DNA of 64,000 nucleotides from Desulfobacteraceae bacterium UBA2174 (GCA_002327445.1 DCWA01000006.1:1-64000), one strand, 5' to 3'; shown: positions 43,026-54,701, numbered from the stretch's first letter. Notes: generated by a model from the sequence alone, not told the origin. Translations and numbers: made by a program.

Positions 43026-44489
43026 ATGTCCCGGGTCATCAACATTCAGCCCATCACCCGCATCGAGGGGCATGCCTCCATCGGCATCGAACTCGACGAC
43101 GCGGGCAACGTGAACCAGGCGCGGGTCAACATCCTGTCCATGCGCGGGTTCGAGAAGTTCGTGGAGGGCAAGCCCGCCGAGGAGCTGCCGCGGATCGTCA
43201 GCCGCATCTGCGGCATTTGCCCATGGATGCACCACCTGGCGTCCAACAAGGCGGTGGATGGCTGCTTCGGCGTCACCCCGACACCGGCCGGCGGCAAGCT
43301 GCGCGAGCTGATGCAGGCCATTTCCCACGCCGAAGACAAGCTGCTGCACTTTTTCTTTCTGGCCGCCGCCGATTTCGTCATCGGGCCGGATACCGACTAT
43401 GCCGTGCGCAACGTGATCGGCATCGTCAAGAGCAACCCGGACCTGGCCCAGCGGGTCGTCAAGATGCGCCAATTGGCCAAGATGACCCTGGACCAGTTTT
43501 CCAACAAGGCGATTCATCCCATCGCCGGGGTGCCGGGCGGCTTTTCCAAGCCCTTACGGGAGGAAGACCGCATCGAGATCCTCAGCCGGATGCGCCAGCT
43601 TCTCGATTTCGCCCTCTTCACCATGGACCTGGCCAAGAAGGACATCTTCCCCAAGTACATGGAGGCGATTCAGACCATCGGCGTCATCCGGACCGGCTTC
43701 ATCGGCACGGTGGACGACGACGGGGCCCTGAACCTCTACAACGGCAAGCTGCGCTTGATGCGGCCCGACGGCAGCATCACCGCGTTTGCCTACGAGGATT
43801 ACACCGATTACATCGGCGAGCAGGTGCTCCCCTTTTCCTACGGCAAGTTTCCCTATGCGCGCTGCTGGAACGAGGGCTTCTCCCTGGATCTGGACGAGCC
43901 CCGGGGGGTCTACCGGTCCAACACCCTGGCCCGCATCAACGTGGCCGACAAGATTGCCACGCCCCGGGCCCAGGCCGAACTGGAGGAGTTTCGCCAGCAC
44001 TTCGGCCGGCCGGCCCAGGCTACCCTGCTGTACCACTGGGCCCGGCTCATCGAGGAGGTGTACGCCTGCGAACGGGCCATCGAGATCCTGGAGGATCCGG
44101 AAATCACCGATCCGAACGTACGGGCAGCCGTGGCGCCCAAGGCCGGCCGTGGCGTGGGCTGCGTGGAAGCGCCTCGCGGCACTCTCATCCACGACTACAC
44201 CACGGATGAGAACGGCCTGATTCTGCACGCCAACATGATCGTGGGCACCACCCACAACCTCGGGCCCATCAACATGAGCGTCGATCAGGCGGCCCGGGAA
44301 CTGATCCACGACGGGGTGGTCAACGAGGGAATCCTCAACCGGATCGAGATGGCGGTGCGCGCCTACGACCCGTGAATTTCCTGCGCGACGCATCGCCTGG
44401 ACGGCGATCACGGCATCACCATCACCATCAGCGACGCTTCCCATAACGTCGTCCGGCGCTGGCCCGAGAGGGAGGGGCGCCTCCTGTAG
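43026..44489 (+). CDS. mvhA: [NiFeSe] hydrogenase large subunit, MvhA type, selenoprotein (UGA at 44373 = Sec450)
   Basis: This is the catalytic subunit, 487 residues as a precursor when UGA 44373-44375 is read as selenocysteine. The N-terminal nickel motif is RICGICPWMHH. The C-terminal motif D-P-C-x-x-C-x-x-H appears as RAYDP-U-ISCATH, so Sec takes the place of the nickel ligand cysteine as in [NiFeSe] hydrogenases. Translation continues to TAG at 44487, adding a 31-residue tail after the His (starting RLDGDHGITIT), the length expected of the peptide removed by the maturation protease encoded at the operon start. Ending at the UGA would delete two essential nickel ligands. A SECIS hairpin follows. 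Confidence 0.95.
44376..44408 (+). promoter_or_regulatory. Bacterial SECIS element of mvhA
   Basis: AUCGCC (44392-44397) and GGCGAU (44403-44408) form a perfect 6-bp stem with loop UGGAC (44398-44402), starting 17 bases past the UGA. Compared with mvhD, the loop and spacing are identical while the stem changes keep the pairing. Confidence 0.87.
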
Positions 44490-44543
44490 CCATCCATCAC
44501 GGACAATGGACAAAACCCTGCCGTCCAGCGGCAGGCGATCCAA

Positions 44544-44577
44544 GGCCGGGGGCAGCCATGCTCCCGGCCGATTCTTT
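44544..44577 (+). terminator. Probable terminator of the Hdr/hydrogenase operon
   Basis: GGCCGGG (44544-44550) pairs with CCCGGCC (44563-44569) and is followed by GATTCTTTT. A second hairpin, CCTGCCG/CGGCAGG (44517-44535), precedes it. They lie 28-55 bases past the large subunit stop. Confidence 0.55.
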
Positions 44578-44779
44578 TGGAGTTCGACAGGTGGCCGTTC
44601 CCGGGGGCTTGACAACGCGATAGCGATGCCTGATGAATACTTTGGCATGCGCTGATCCATTTCGAAATTGCGATCCGGGGAAGCTTCATCCCGCAACGAC
44701 CAAACGCTCCATTCATTCCGCCGGAAGGATGAAGCAGTCTCGATGAGAGGCTTCTTCCGAGGGCATTTAGGAGGATCCG

Positions 44780-45172
44780 ATGAAAATACTCGTGGCCTAT
44801 GACGGTTCGGCGGCCAGTAACAGAGCGCTGAACCTGGCAATTGACAAGGCAAAGGCCAACGGTGCGCGGGTCTATGTCGTCACCTCGATGAGCAAGGGCA
44901 CCCAGAGCCAGTTGCACGACATTCAGGAAACAGAGAAGAAACTGGATGAAATCAAGAAGATGCTCCAGGACCAAAACATTTCCGCCGATACCGCGCTATT
45001 GATCCGAGGGGTGGAGCCTGGGGAGGATGTGGTCGAATTCGCGAAGGAAAACGAAATCGATGAGATTTTTGTGGCGATCAGAAAACGCTCCAGGGTGGAA
45101 AAGATGATTCTCGGATCGACGGCGCAATACGTGATTCTGAACGCCCATTGCCCGGTGATCACGGTGAAATGA
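44780..45172 (+). CDS. Universal stress protein, UspA family
   Basis: This is a 130-residue single Usp domain: MKILVAYDGSAASNRAL, a central helix-strand with Lys/Gln-rich insertion, and the C-terminal AIRKRSRVEKMILGSTAQYVILNAHCPVITV. The ATP-binding G-2x-G-9x-G-S motif is altered (A and K replace the first two glycines, GS is kept), so nucleotide binding is uncertain. TAGGAGGAT precedes the ATG. A TTGACA at 44609 may belong to its promoter, but the -10 is unclear. It follows the hydrogenase operon by 290 bases. Confidence 0.9.
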   Translation: MKILVAYDGSAASNRALNLAIDKAKANGARVYVVTSMSKGTQSQLHDIQETEKKLDEIKKMLQDQNISADTALLIRGVEPGEDVVEFAKENEIDEIFVAIRKRSRVEKMILGSTAQYVILNAHCPVITVK

Positions 45173-45545
45173 GCCGTTTCCCGAACGTTGTGAAAATCCT
45201 TTCTTATGAATGATTCCGCCGGCGCGCGGCCTGCCTTGACACGCCATCCCAACGGGTTCGGGTTTTGCGCCGCTCGCGCCATTGCGCGACGGCGCGGGGA
45301 ACTGGCCCCCCCGGGAGCATGGTGGAGCGCGCGGCGGCACCCGTCCCTCATTCGACGCCTGTGTCCCGTCCAACGTCGCTCCTCGCGAGGGGCGCCGGCT
45401 GCAGCATGCCATTGAAGGCCCGAAATTTGGGACCAGCGTGAGAGAGCCCCCGCCCCCCATCCCACCCTGTCCCCATCCTTCCGGCACCGGTGGCGGCGGC
45501 AGGGCGCACCGTTTCAAGGGGATCCCCTTCCGTGTTCGGACCGTG
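45173..45545. other. Non-coding spacer
   Basis: No supportable gene. It contains one 14-base perfect palindrome, AAGGGGATCCCCTT, at 45516-45529, just upstream of the promoter candidate at 45546. Confidence 0.4.
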
Positions 45546-45574
45546 TTGCATTTATCGGCTCAAGATGGTATGAA
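45546..45574 (+). promoter_or_regulatory. Possible sigma-70 promoter of the RsbT/HD-GYP/cyclase cluster
   Basis: TTGCAT at 45546-45551, 17-base spacer, TATGAA at 45569-45574, followed by an AT-rich leader (AATATTAATATATTAG) reaching the first gene at 45687. Confidence 0.4.
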
Positions 45575-45686
45575 ACTCTGTGTTTCAATGTAATATTAAT
45601 ATATTAGAAGGTAATTCCCCCATGAGCGGTCCGATCTTCGCGTCGTTGCACGGTATCCATGCCAGGGTTGTTTCCGGAAGGTTTTG

Positions 45687-46106
45687 ATGGCGTCTGTGTC
45701 TCCCGAGATTGATGGCAAGCTGCGTATTGCAAGCGCCAGCGATATCGTTGCGGTACGCAAAAGCGTGCGCGAAGTGGCGGCGGTGATGGGGTTCGATGTT
45801 GTCCGCAGCACCCGCATCGTTACCGCCGCCGCCGAGCTGGCGCGGAACATCATTCATTATGCCGGTTCCGGGGAACTGACCTGGAAATCGGTGGCACACG
45901 AAGGACGCAAGGGGCTTCGTCTCGAATTTCTCGACCATGGCCCGGGCATCGCCGACATTTCCCAGGCCATGGCTCCGGGCTACAGCAGCTCCGGAGGGCT
46001 CGGCATGGGGTTGCCTGGCGCCAAGCGGTTGGCCGATGAGATGATCGTGCAGTCGGAGGCCGGCAAGGGGACGAACGTGGTGATCCTCCAGTGGCTGCCG
46101 TTGTGA
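45687..46106 (+). CDS. RsbT/RsbW-like anti-sigma-type serine kinase (HATPase)
   Basis: This is a 139-residue GHKL ATPase. N box ELARNIIHYAGSG, G1 box DHGPGIADISQAM and G2 box GGLGMGLPGAKRLADE are typical of RsbT, as is the C-terminal GTNVVILQWLP. In other bacteria such kinases phosphorylate STAS proteins or bind sigma factors; no STAS or phosphatase partner is in the window. GGAAGG lies five bases before the ATG. It heads a cluster with an HD-GYP regulator and a cyclase, suggesting that it feeds a two-messenger pathway. Confidence 0.88.
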   Translation: MASVSPEIDGKLRIASASDIVAVRKSVREVAAVMGFDVVRSTRIVTAAAELARNIIHYAGSGELTWKSVAHEGRKGLRLEFLDHGPGIADISQAMAPGYSSSGGLGMGLPGAKRLADEMIVQSEAGKGTNVVILQWLPL

Positions 46107-46165
46107 GTCCCCACTGCCGGAAAGGCGGCACGTTCGATTGACAGAATTTGTGGAGAAGGACGCAG

Positions 46166-47194
46166 ATGGCCAATCTTCTGATCGTGGACGATGAAGCCCA
46201 GATACGCCTGATGCTCAGCCAGATGCTCACCGCCAAAGGGCATCAATGCACGTGCGCCGCCGATCCGGACGAGGCCCGAAGCCTGTTGAAAGGCGCTTCC
46301 TTTGACTTGATTCTATGCGACATCAACATGCCCGGGGAAAACGGGATGAGCCTGATGCGCGACATCCTGCCCCGTTACCCGGATACCGCCGCCATCATGG
46401 TCACTGGCATCGACGATCATGTCGTTGCCGAGCAATTCTTCGACCTGGGGGTTTACGGCTACCTCACCAAACCTATCGACCGTACCCGGGTCTTGATCGC
46501 CGTGGCCAATGCCCTGCGGCGTCATGAGCTGGAACGCATCAACCGCGAGTACCAGGCAGGACTGGAATCGCTGGTGGCCCAGCGCACCGAAGCCCTCAGG
46601 GAAATGGTGCAGACCAAGCACCGGACTCTTGTCGGCATGGTGCATGCCATCGCTGCCATCGTGGAAAACCGGGATCCCTACACCGCCGGCCACCAGCGCC
46701 GTGTCGCGGAACTGGGCCGGGCCATGGCCGTCAAGCTGAAAATGACCGCCATCGAAATCGAAGGGATCTTCATGGGGGGATTGATCCACGACGTTGGCAA
46801 GATCGCCATTCCCTCGGAAATTCTGTCCAAGCCCGGCCGGTTGGATCCCATCGAGTTCGAGTTGATCAAGCGGCACACTACCGCCGGTTACGAGATTGTC
46901 AAAGACACCGCCTTCGATTGGCCCATCGCCGATATCGTGCACCAGCACCACGAAAAAATGGACGGCAGCGGTTATCCCCGGCAACTGGTCGGGGCAGACC
47001 TTTCGCCGGCGGTTCGGATCATTTGCGTCGCCGATGTCGTCGAAGCCATGGCCTCCCATCGGCCTTACCGCCCGGCGCTGGGTATCGCGTCGGCCCTGGC
47101 GGAAATCGATACCCATAGCGGCACCAAGTATGATCCGGACAGCGTGCAGGCCTGCCTGGCGCTTTTCAAGAAAGATGGATACCGGCTTGAATAA
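46166..47194 (+). CDS. Response regulator with HD-GYP domain (c-di-GMP phosphodiesterase)
   Basis: This is a 342-residue two-domain regulator. The receiver has LLIVDDEAQ, the acceptor Asp in ILCDINMPGENG, Thr in MVTGID and Lys in YLTKPID. A coiled-coil linker leads to an HD-GYP domain with HDVGKIAIP near residue 208 and the signature HHEKMDGSGYP near 261, plus ENRDPYTAGHQRRV. All metal and catalytic residues seem intact, so hydrolysis of cyclic di-GMP is expected. The ATG at 46166 has AGAAGGA upstream. A TTGACA at 46138 lies near its start. The cyclase gene overlaps its end by 20 bases. Confidence 0.93.
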   Translation: MANLLIVDDEAQIRLMLSQMLTAKGHQCTCAADPDEARSLLKGASFDLILCDINMPGENGMSLMRDILPRYPDTAAIMVTGIDDHVVAEQFFDLGVYGYLTKPIDRTRVLIAVANALRRHELERINREYQAGLESLVAQRTEALREMVQTKHRTLVGMVHAIAAIVENRDPYTAGHQRRVAELGRAMAVKLKMTAIEIEGIFMGGLIHDVGKIAIPSEILSKPGRLDPIEFELIKRHTTAGYEIVKDTAFDWPIADIVHQHHEKMDGSGYPRQLVGADLSPAVRIICVADVVEAMASHRPYRPALGIASALAEIDTHSGTKYDPDSVQACLALFKKDGYRLE

Positions 47195-48749
47195 GGGTTT
47201 GAATAAGATTTTTTTTTGGCGCCGCGACGGCCGACAGGCCGCTTTCGGAAGAATCGAGGGCGCATCGCCGCCCCTGAACGCCAGCGAGGCATCCATCGCG
47301 CGGATCGAGAAGCGGATCTGGCAGCTGGTGCTGCTGGCGGTGGTGGTGATTCTCTATTTGACTCTTTCCCTGGTTGGCATCCAGGTGTTGGGCTACTTGA
47401 ACCCGCCTTCCAACAGCGTCCCCCGGGCGGAGCACACGGTCGACCCGATGCTATTCCCCTTGTCGCTCGGGGTTCTCGTGCTCCTGTTCAGCGCCTATCT
47501 GATCATCCAGCAGCGGGAACTGCTCAAAACCACCCGCCAGCTGTTTTCGGAGCGCCAGACCGCCAGCGAACTCAACCGCAGCGTGGACATTCTCAGCGCC
47601 CTGCTTGAAGTGAGCTCCAGCATCAATGCCCAGAAGCGGATCATGGCGATCCTGACGACCATCAGCCGGGCGGTGCGCCAATCTTTTCAGGCGGACCGGG
47701 TGTCGGTGATGCTGGTGGACAGCAATGGCAAGAACCTCAAGACCATGGCGGCACTGGGAAGGGGAGAGGACAAATTGCGGGACGTTTTCGTGCCGCTGGG
47801 CACGGGGGTGGCCGGCTGGGTGGTGCGGCATGGCCAGCCGCTCCTGCTCCAGGGGAAGGTGGACCCGACCGCCTTCCCCGGCGCGTCTGCCAAATCGGGC
47901 GAAATCAGCTCGGCGATGTGCGTGCCGCTCAAGATCGGCCGGCGCTGTATCGGCGTGCTCAATGTGAATCGGATGGACCGGCATTCCGAATTTACCGCCA
48001 ACGATCTGAGGCTGTTGTCGGTTTTCGGCAACACGGCCGCCACGGCGATCAACAACGCGTTGTTGCATCATCGCCGCAAGGAACAGATCCGGCTCAAGAC
48101 GGTGGTGGAACAGTTGCATTCCCCGCGGGTGGTGCATGAGCTGATCGACAAGGCCGAACAGCTCGTGGCGCCCGGAGGGCTCCGGGAACGGCGCACCATC
48201 AGCACCCTGTTCGCCGATATCCGCGGATTTTCCGAAATGTCCGCCTCCATCGATCCCGAGACGATGATGGCCTTTCTCGATGCGTTCTATGCCCGCATGG
48301 CCCAGGCGGTGGCGGACAATGAAGGGACGCTGGACAAGTTCATCGGAGATGAGGTGATGGCCTTTTTCGGCGCTCCCGAGCCGCTGGAAAACGTATCTCT
48401 CAACGCGCTGCAGACCGCCATCGAAATGATGATCTTCTTCGGGTGGCTCCGCGAAAGTTTCAGCCTCCGCCAGCCGCAGTTCGGCCGGGTCGGTCTGGGA
48501 ATCGGCATCAATACCGGCCCGGTGGTGGTCGGCAGTGTCGGGTCGCGCCAGCGCTCCGAGTACACCGTGATTGGAGATGCGGTCAATCTGGCCCGCCGGT
48601 TCTGCGGTCATGCCCGTTCCGGGGAGATCCTGGTGGGGGAGATGACGCGCCAGCAGGTTTCAGAAGAAGTGAGCTGTCATTTCGCAGGCGAGTTCGAGTT
48701 CAAAGGTTTTGCCGGTGTCAAACCGGTATATCGAATCGAATGGAAATGA
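47175..48749 (+). CDS. Membrane GAF-domain class III adenylate cyclase
   Basis: This is a 524-residue protein. Two transmembrane helices (about 48-75 and 92-115) enclose a short periplasmic loop. A GAF domain follows (about 150-300; IMAILTTISRAVRQSFQADRV and GTGVAGWVVRHGQPLLL), then a class III cyclase catalytic domain from about 338. The metal aspartates are in FADIRGFSEM and GDEVMAFFG; lysine in LDKFIGDEVMAF fits ATP selectivity; YTVIGDAVNLARR supplies the transition-state Asn and Arg. ATG 47175 lies inside the HD-GYP gene in another frame, so translation is coupled; TTG starts a few codons later are possible. Confidence 0.9.
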   Translation: MDTGLNKGLNKIFFWRRDGRQAAFGRIEGASPPLNASEASIARIEKRIWQLVLLAVVVILYLTLSLVGIQVLGYLNPPSNSVPRAEHTVDPMLFPLSLGVLVLLFSAYLIIQQRELLKTTRQLFSERQTASELNRSVDILSALLEVSSSINAQKRIMAILTTISRAVRQSFQADRVSVMLVDSNGKNLKTMAALGRGEDKLRDVFVPLGTGVAGWVVRHGQPLLLQGKVDPTAFPGASAKSGEISSAMCVPLKIGRRCIGVLNVNRMDRHSEFTANDLRLLSVFGNTAATAINNALLHHRRKEQIRLKTVVEQLHSPRVVHELIDKAEQLVAPGGLRERRTISTLFADIRGFSEMSASIDPETMMAFLDAFYARMAQAVADNEGTLDKFIGDEVMAFFGAPEPLENVSLNALQTAIEMMIFFGWLRESFSLRQPQFGRVGLGIGINTGPVVVGSVGSRQRSEYTVIGDAVNLARRFCGHARSGEILVGEMTRQQVSEEVSCHFAGEFEFKGFAGVKPVYRIEWK

Positions 48750-48822
48750 TGAAAACCGTTTCGGCCGGCCCCCCCATTCGCCGGGAGCCGGCTTCAATCG
48801 CCGCGGCGCGAGCTGTACCCTT

Positions 48823-49197
48823 TCACTTGCCGGCGCTTTTCTTGCGCAGTTTGGTCACCGGCTTGGGAGCGGCGGGTTTGACGGCCAGACCGGACTTGCT
48901 CCTCTCAACCTCGAAGGTTTGCCCCTCTTTCAATCCGTAATGATCCACCAGATTTTTGGGGATGATGAGACTGCCGCGCTTGTTGACGATGATGGTGGTC
49001 TTGGGGGTTTTGGGGCCGCTGGGACGGCCACTCTTGATCTCCGGCACGCGCCCCGCACTCATCAACGCATTGGTATATGCGACCTTGAGCTGGGTGGAGG
49101 TCTTGAAACCGAAATGATCCATGATTTCCTTTTGCGGAACTTCATCCAGAACCATTTTCAACAGCGCTTCCTCATCGAACTTTTTTTTCGGCGGCAT
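48823..49197 (-). CDS. AbrB/MazE/SpoVT-type DNA-binding protein
   Basis: This is a 124-residue regulator. The C-terminal half has the swapped-hairpin AbrB fold signature (TTIIVNKRGSLIIPKNLVDHYGL, then EGQTFEVERSKSGLAVKP). The N-terminal half (DEEALLKMVLDEVPQKEIMDHFGFKT) looks like an extra helix-turn-helix. A basic tail ends it. No toxin gene adjoins it, so it is probably not an antitoxin. ATG 49197 has AAAGGAG nine bases upstream; an earlier start lacks one. Confidence 0.85.
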   Translation of the reverse strand: MPPKKKFDEEALLKMVLDEVPQKEIMDHFGFKTSTQLKVAYTNALMSAGRVPEIKSGRPSGPKTPKTTIIVNKRGSLIIPKNLVDHYGLKEGQTFEVERSKSGLAVKPAAPKPVTKLRKKSAGK

Positions 49198-49546
49198 ATT
49201 CGTAATCTCCTTTCGAGGATGATGATGGATAGACACCAGAGCGATAACATAAAATTTTGTCTGTGGCCAGGCTTTATTCGATTTTATTCGTTTTTCGATC
49301 TTCTTTCCCTAACGTGAATCGAGCCATTCAAAAAAACAGGCCAAACGTACGATACGAAGTTCGGAGTGAACCAATCAGGATGCGCCCGCAATATCCATTT
49401 CCGCCGGCCGCAAAGGCTCAAGGGATGCATGGAGAGGGGATAGAGGCAATTCCTGGTGTGGTAAAAATAAAAATTTGCTGTTATGCTGGCGGCGCCTGGA
49501 TGATGAGAAGGGGGTTCACAAGGCGCCGGTCGGCGGGGAGATGAAG
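49198..49546. other. Divergent intergenic region
   Basis: This region separates the AbrB-like gene from the DUF4139 gene and must contain both promoters. It is AT-richer than the surroundings (for example GGTAAAAATAAAAATTTGC near 49458). I see no clear operator or RNA gene. Confidence 0.4.
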
Positions 49547-51163
49547 ATGCGAATTTTGATGTGGTGGATGGCGGGGATGTGGGCCCTGACGGGATCGGCA
49601 ACCGCCGCGGTGGTGCCGTCGAAAATTCGTGAAGTGACGGTTTTTACCGATCATGCGCGGGTCGTGCGAACCGCTGAAATCGAACTCGACACCGGAATGA
49701 ACCGCATTCAATTGGAGGTGACCGCGTTTCAAGTGGATCCGGATACGGTCACCGCACGGGTTTTCGGGGCGGGCGAACTTTACGGGGTCCAGTATCGACA
49801 GGTGCCAGTGGAAACGGCGCCGACCGAGAAAATCAGGATCCTCGAAGAGCGGCTGCGGGAAATGCAGCGCCAGTTGCGGGGATTGACGGACCGTCGGGCC
49901 GCGGTGGACAAGCAGAAAACCTTCCTGGACAGTTTCATCGATTTCGCCGAAGTCCAGGTGCCACGGGAGATGCAGACCCGTTTGCCCGATGTGGCGGCGC
50001 TGGAGTCCACGCTCTCCTTTCTCGATCGCGGCTACTCCCAGGCCGATGAGCGGCTTCAGGCCCTGGACGCGGATATCGAAGCCCTGAAACGGGAAATCGA
50101 GCGGCTGGAGCGGGAACTGGCCGCCCTCCAGGGACGCGGCGCTCCCAGTCTCAAAGTCCTGGAAATCCTTTTCGATTCCCATCGTCGCCAGAAAGTTCGC
50201 GTCGAAGCGGCCTATCAGGTGGCCGGAGCCCGATGGCAGCCATTGTACAGAGCGGCGGTCCCCGAAAGCGCCGCCACGGTGGCCTTGACCCTGATGGCCG
50301 ATATCCATCAGAAAAGCGACGAGGATTGGGAAAATGTCTCCCTGACGGTGTCCAATGCCCCGCCGGCGACCGGAGGGCGGCTTCCCGATCTCGATCCCTG
50401 GATCGTGGATGTGCCCCGTCCGCCGGAGCCCTTGGCCGGGCGGCCCCTGGCCGTCGCCAAGCAAACCGATGCGCAGATGGCCGCGGTGCCGACGGAAGCC
50501 GCCGCGCCAATGGCCGGGGCCGAGGCCCATCGGTCGCTGCTGGCGGTGCATTACACGCTGGCGCAGGCGGTGACGGTGCCGTCGCGGGACCAGGAGACCC
50601 TGGTGCCGGTGTTCACCCGGTCGCTCGCGGGGGATTTTCGCCATTTGACGGTGCCCAAACGGGACCCGCGGGCCCACTTCATCTGCCGCACCCGGGCGGA
50701 CACCGAGTTGCTGCCCGGGCCGCTGCACGTGTATTTCGACGGTCGATTCCTCGGCAAGCACCGGATCGAGCCGATGCGCGCCGGCAGAGTCTTTGACCTC
50801 AACCTCGGGGTGAACCGGGGAGTGTTGGTCCGACGCGAAAAAATCGTCGACCGGATCCGGGAAACATTTTTCGGCCGCATCGAGCGCGATATGGTGGTGC
50901 GTGAGATCGCGTACCGGATGGTGCTGGAAAACACCACCGACCGCCCGGTGGTGGTGGATGTGCTCGATCATGTGCCCGTCTCCCGGACGGACCGGATCCG
51001 GATCGAGGACGTGAAATACGCGCCGGAACCGACGGTTCGCGACGATCAGGGACGGGAGGGTGTCCTGCGCTGGGAGCGCTCCCTTGTCCCCGGCGGAAAA
51101 GACCAGATCGAGGTCCGGTTCACCGTGGCGCACACCAAGGATGTCAATTTGCCCGATTTTTGA
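49547..51163 (+). CDS. DUF4139/MuiA-family exported protein
   Basis: The 538-residue product has a signal peptide (MRILMWWMAGMWALTGSATAA), an N-terminal beta domain (KIREVTVFTDHARVVRTAEIEL), a coiled coil from about 75 to 195 (LEERLREMQRQLRGLTDRR, IEALKREIERLERELAAL) and a C-terminal DUF4139 domain with AAYQVAGARWQPLYR, MADIHQKSDEDWENVSLTVSNA and the ending RWERSLVPGGKDQIEVRFTV. The family is called mucoidy inhibitor A, but the molecular role is unknown. I prefer ATG 49547, where GGGGAG is six bases upstream, over ATG 49541. ppdK begins 28 bases downstream. Confidence 0.9.
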   Translation: MRILMWWMAGMWALTGSATAAVVPSKIREVTVFTDHARVVRTAEIELDTGMNRIQLEVTAFQVDPDTVTARVFGAGELYGVQYRQVPVETAPTEKIRILEERLREMQRQLRGLTDRRAAVDKQKTFLDSFIDFAEVQVPREMQTRLPDVAALESTLSFLDRGYSQADERLQALDADIEALKREIERLERELAALQGRGAPSLKVLEILFDSHRRQKVRVEAAYQVAGARWQPLYRAAVPESAATVALTLMADIHQKSDEDWENVSLTVSNAPPATGGRLPDLDPWIVDVPRPPEPLAGRPLAVAKQTDAQMAAVPTEAAAPMAGAEAHRSLLAVHYTLAQAVTVPSRDQETLVPVFTRSLAGDFRHLTVPKRDPRAHFICRTRADTELLPGPLHVYFDGRFLGKHRIEPMRAGRVFDLNLGVNRGVLVRREKIVDRIRETFFGRIERDMVVREIAYRMVLENTTDRPVVVDVLDHVPVSRTDRIRIEDVKYAPEPTVRDDQGREGVLRWERSLVPGGKDQIEVRFTVAHTKDVNLPDF

Positions 51164-51191
51164 AGAAACAGGAGGCTTTACAGGAGGCGTT

Positions 51192-53945
<2,754 letters not shown>

Positions 53946-54018
53946 CGCCGCTGTCGTCGGGCCGGGCGCCGAGCCGGGGGGTGGCTTGAATCGGGAGGAT
54001 TCCCAAGAGTGCGATAAA

Positions 54019-54158
54019 ATTCAAATTCTGAATTCGAAGCACGAAATTCGAGACAAATTCAAATTTTCAAAATTCGAATGTTCAAAATCACAGCAGGATT
54101 GCCCTGGTTTTAGATTATGATCATTCGAAGTTGACGACTTGCTTCGGATTTCGTGCTT
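54019..54158. repeat. AT-rich oligomer-repeat block flanked by an 11-bp inverted repeat
   Basis: AAGCACGAAAT at 54037-54047 and ATTTCGTGCTT at 54148-54158 are exact reverse complements, about 100 bases apart. The DNA between and before them is made of AAATTC/TTCAAAA-like units and is far richer in A+T than the neighbouring genes. It separates ppdK from the photolyase remnant. Confidence 0.6.
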
Positions 54159-54171
54159 TTTTATTGGCTTT

Positions 54172-54700
54172 TCAGGCGTTTCCGACGCGATCGGCGATCT
54201 TGGCCACATAGGCATCGATATCGCACTTGCGGCGCAACCCGGAAGCCGTCATGGTCCGCACTTTGCCGAAAATCGGCCGCTCGGGCCAAGGGCGGTCGTG
54301 GAGGCCGAAGATCCAGCCCACACCGGCGTAGCTGTTGGGCTCGCGGCCGTCGAGAAAATACCGGTTGTTGAGCCGGATCAACGTCTCGTAGGCTTCCTCG
54401 GGATCCGTTGACCAGGCAAGCACCTGCTTGCCCCAGTACATGCGCATGTGGTTGTGCATGAAACCGGTGGTCCGCATCTCGGCCATGGCGGCGTTCCAGT
54501 AGGGATCGCGGGTTGGCTTCAGGATAGCGATCGGTAAGCCCGAAGCAAACTTCCAGCGGCAAGCCGAGCCGGTTGGCTTCGCCGATGGCGTGTGCCAAGG
54601 CCGGGTTGTCCTCGGCGCGCTGGGCCTGTTGCATCCAGTACAGGACGCAGGCGCCGCTGCGGTGGGTGCGCTCGTTGAGGAAGCCGACAGACGCTTCCAT
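54172..54700 (-). pseudogene. phr: Internally deleted class II DNA photolyase
   Basis: An N-terminal piece (about 63 residues: ERTHRSGACVLYWMQQAQRA, then LPLEVCFGLTDRYPEAN) is joined at about 54510 to a C-terminal piece in another frame (about 112 residues: RDPYWNAAMAEMRTTGFMHN, RMYWGKQVLAWS, GIFG-like IFGLHDRPWPERPIFGKVR, RKCDIDAYV). Both match class II CPD photolyases, which are about 450 residues, so some 270-300 residues, including most of the FAD-binding region, are missing and the join shifts frame. It starts one base after the stop of the receiver protein gene on the same strand. It cannot make an active enzyme. Confidence 0.88.
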
Positions 54701-54701
54701 C

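Noticed and set aside
45206..45593. Short open frames between uspA and the RsbT-like gene
   Set aside because: Low-complexity, no ribosome-binding site, overlapping in several frames, no recognisable domain.
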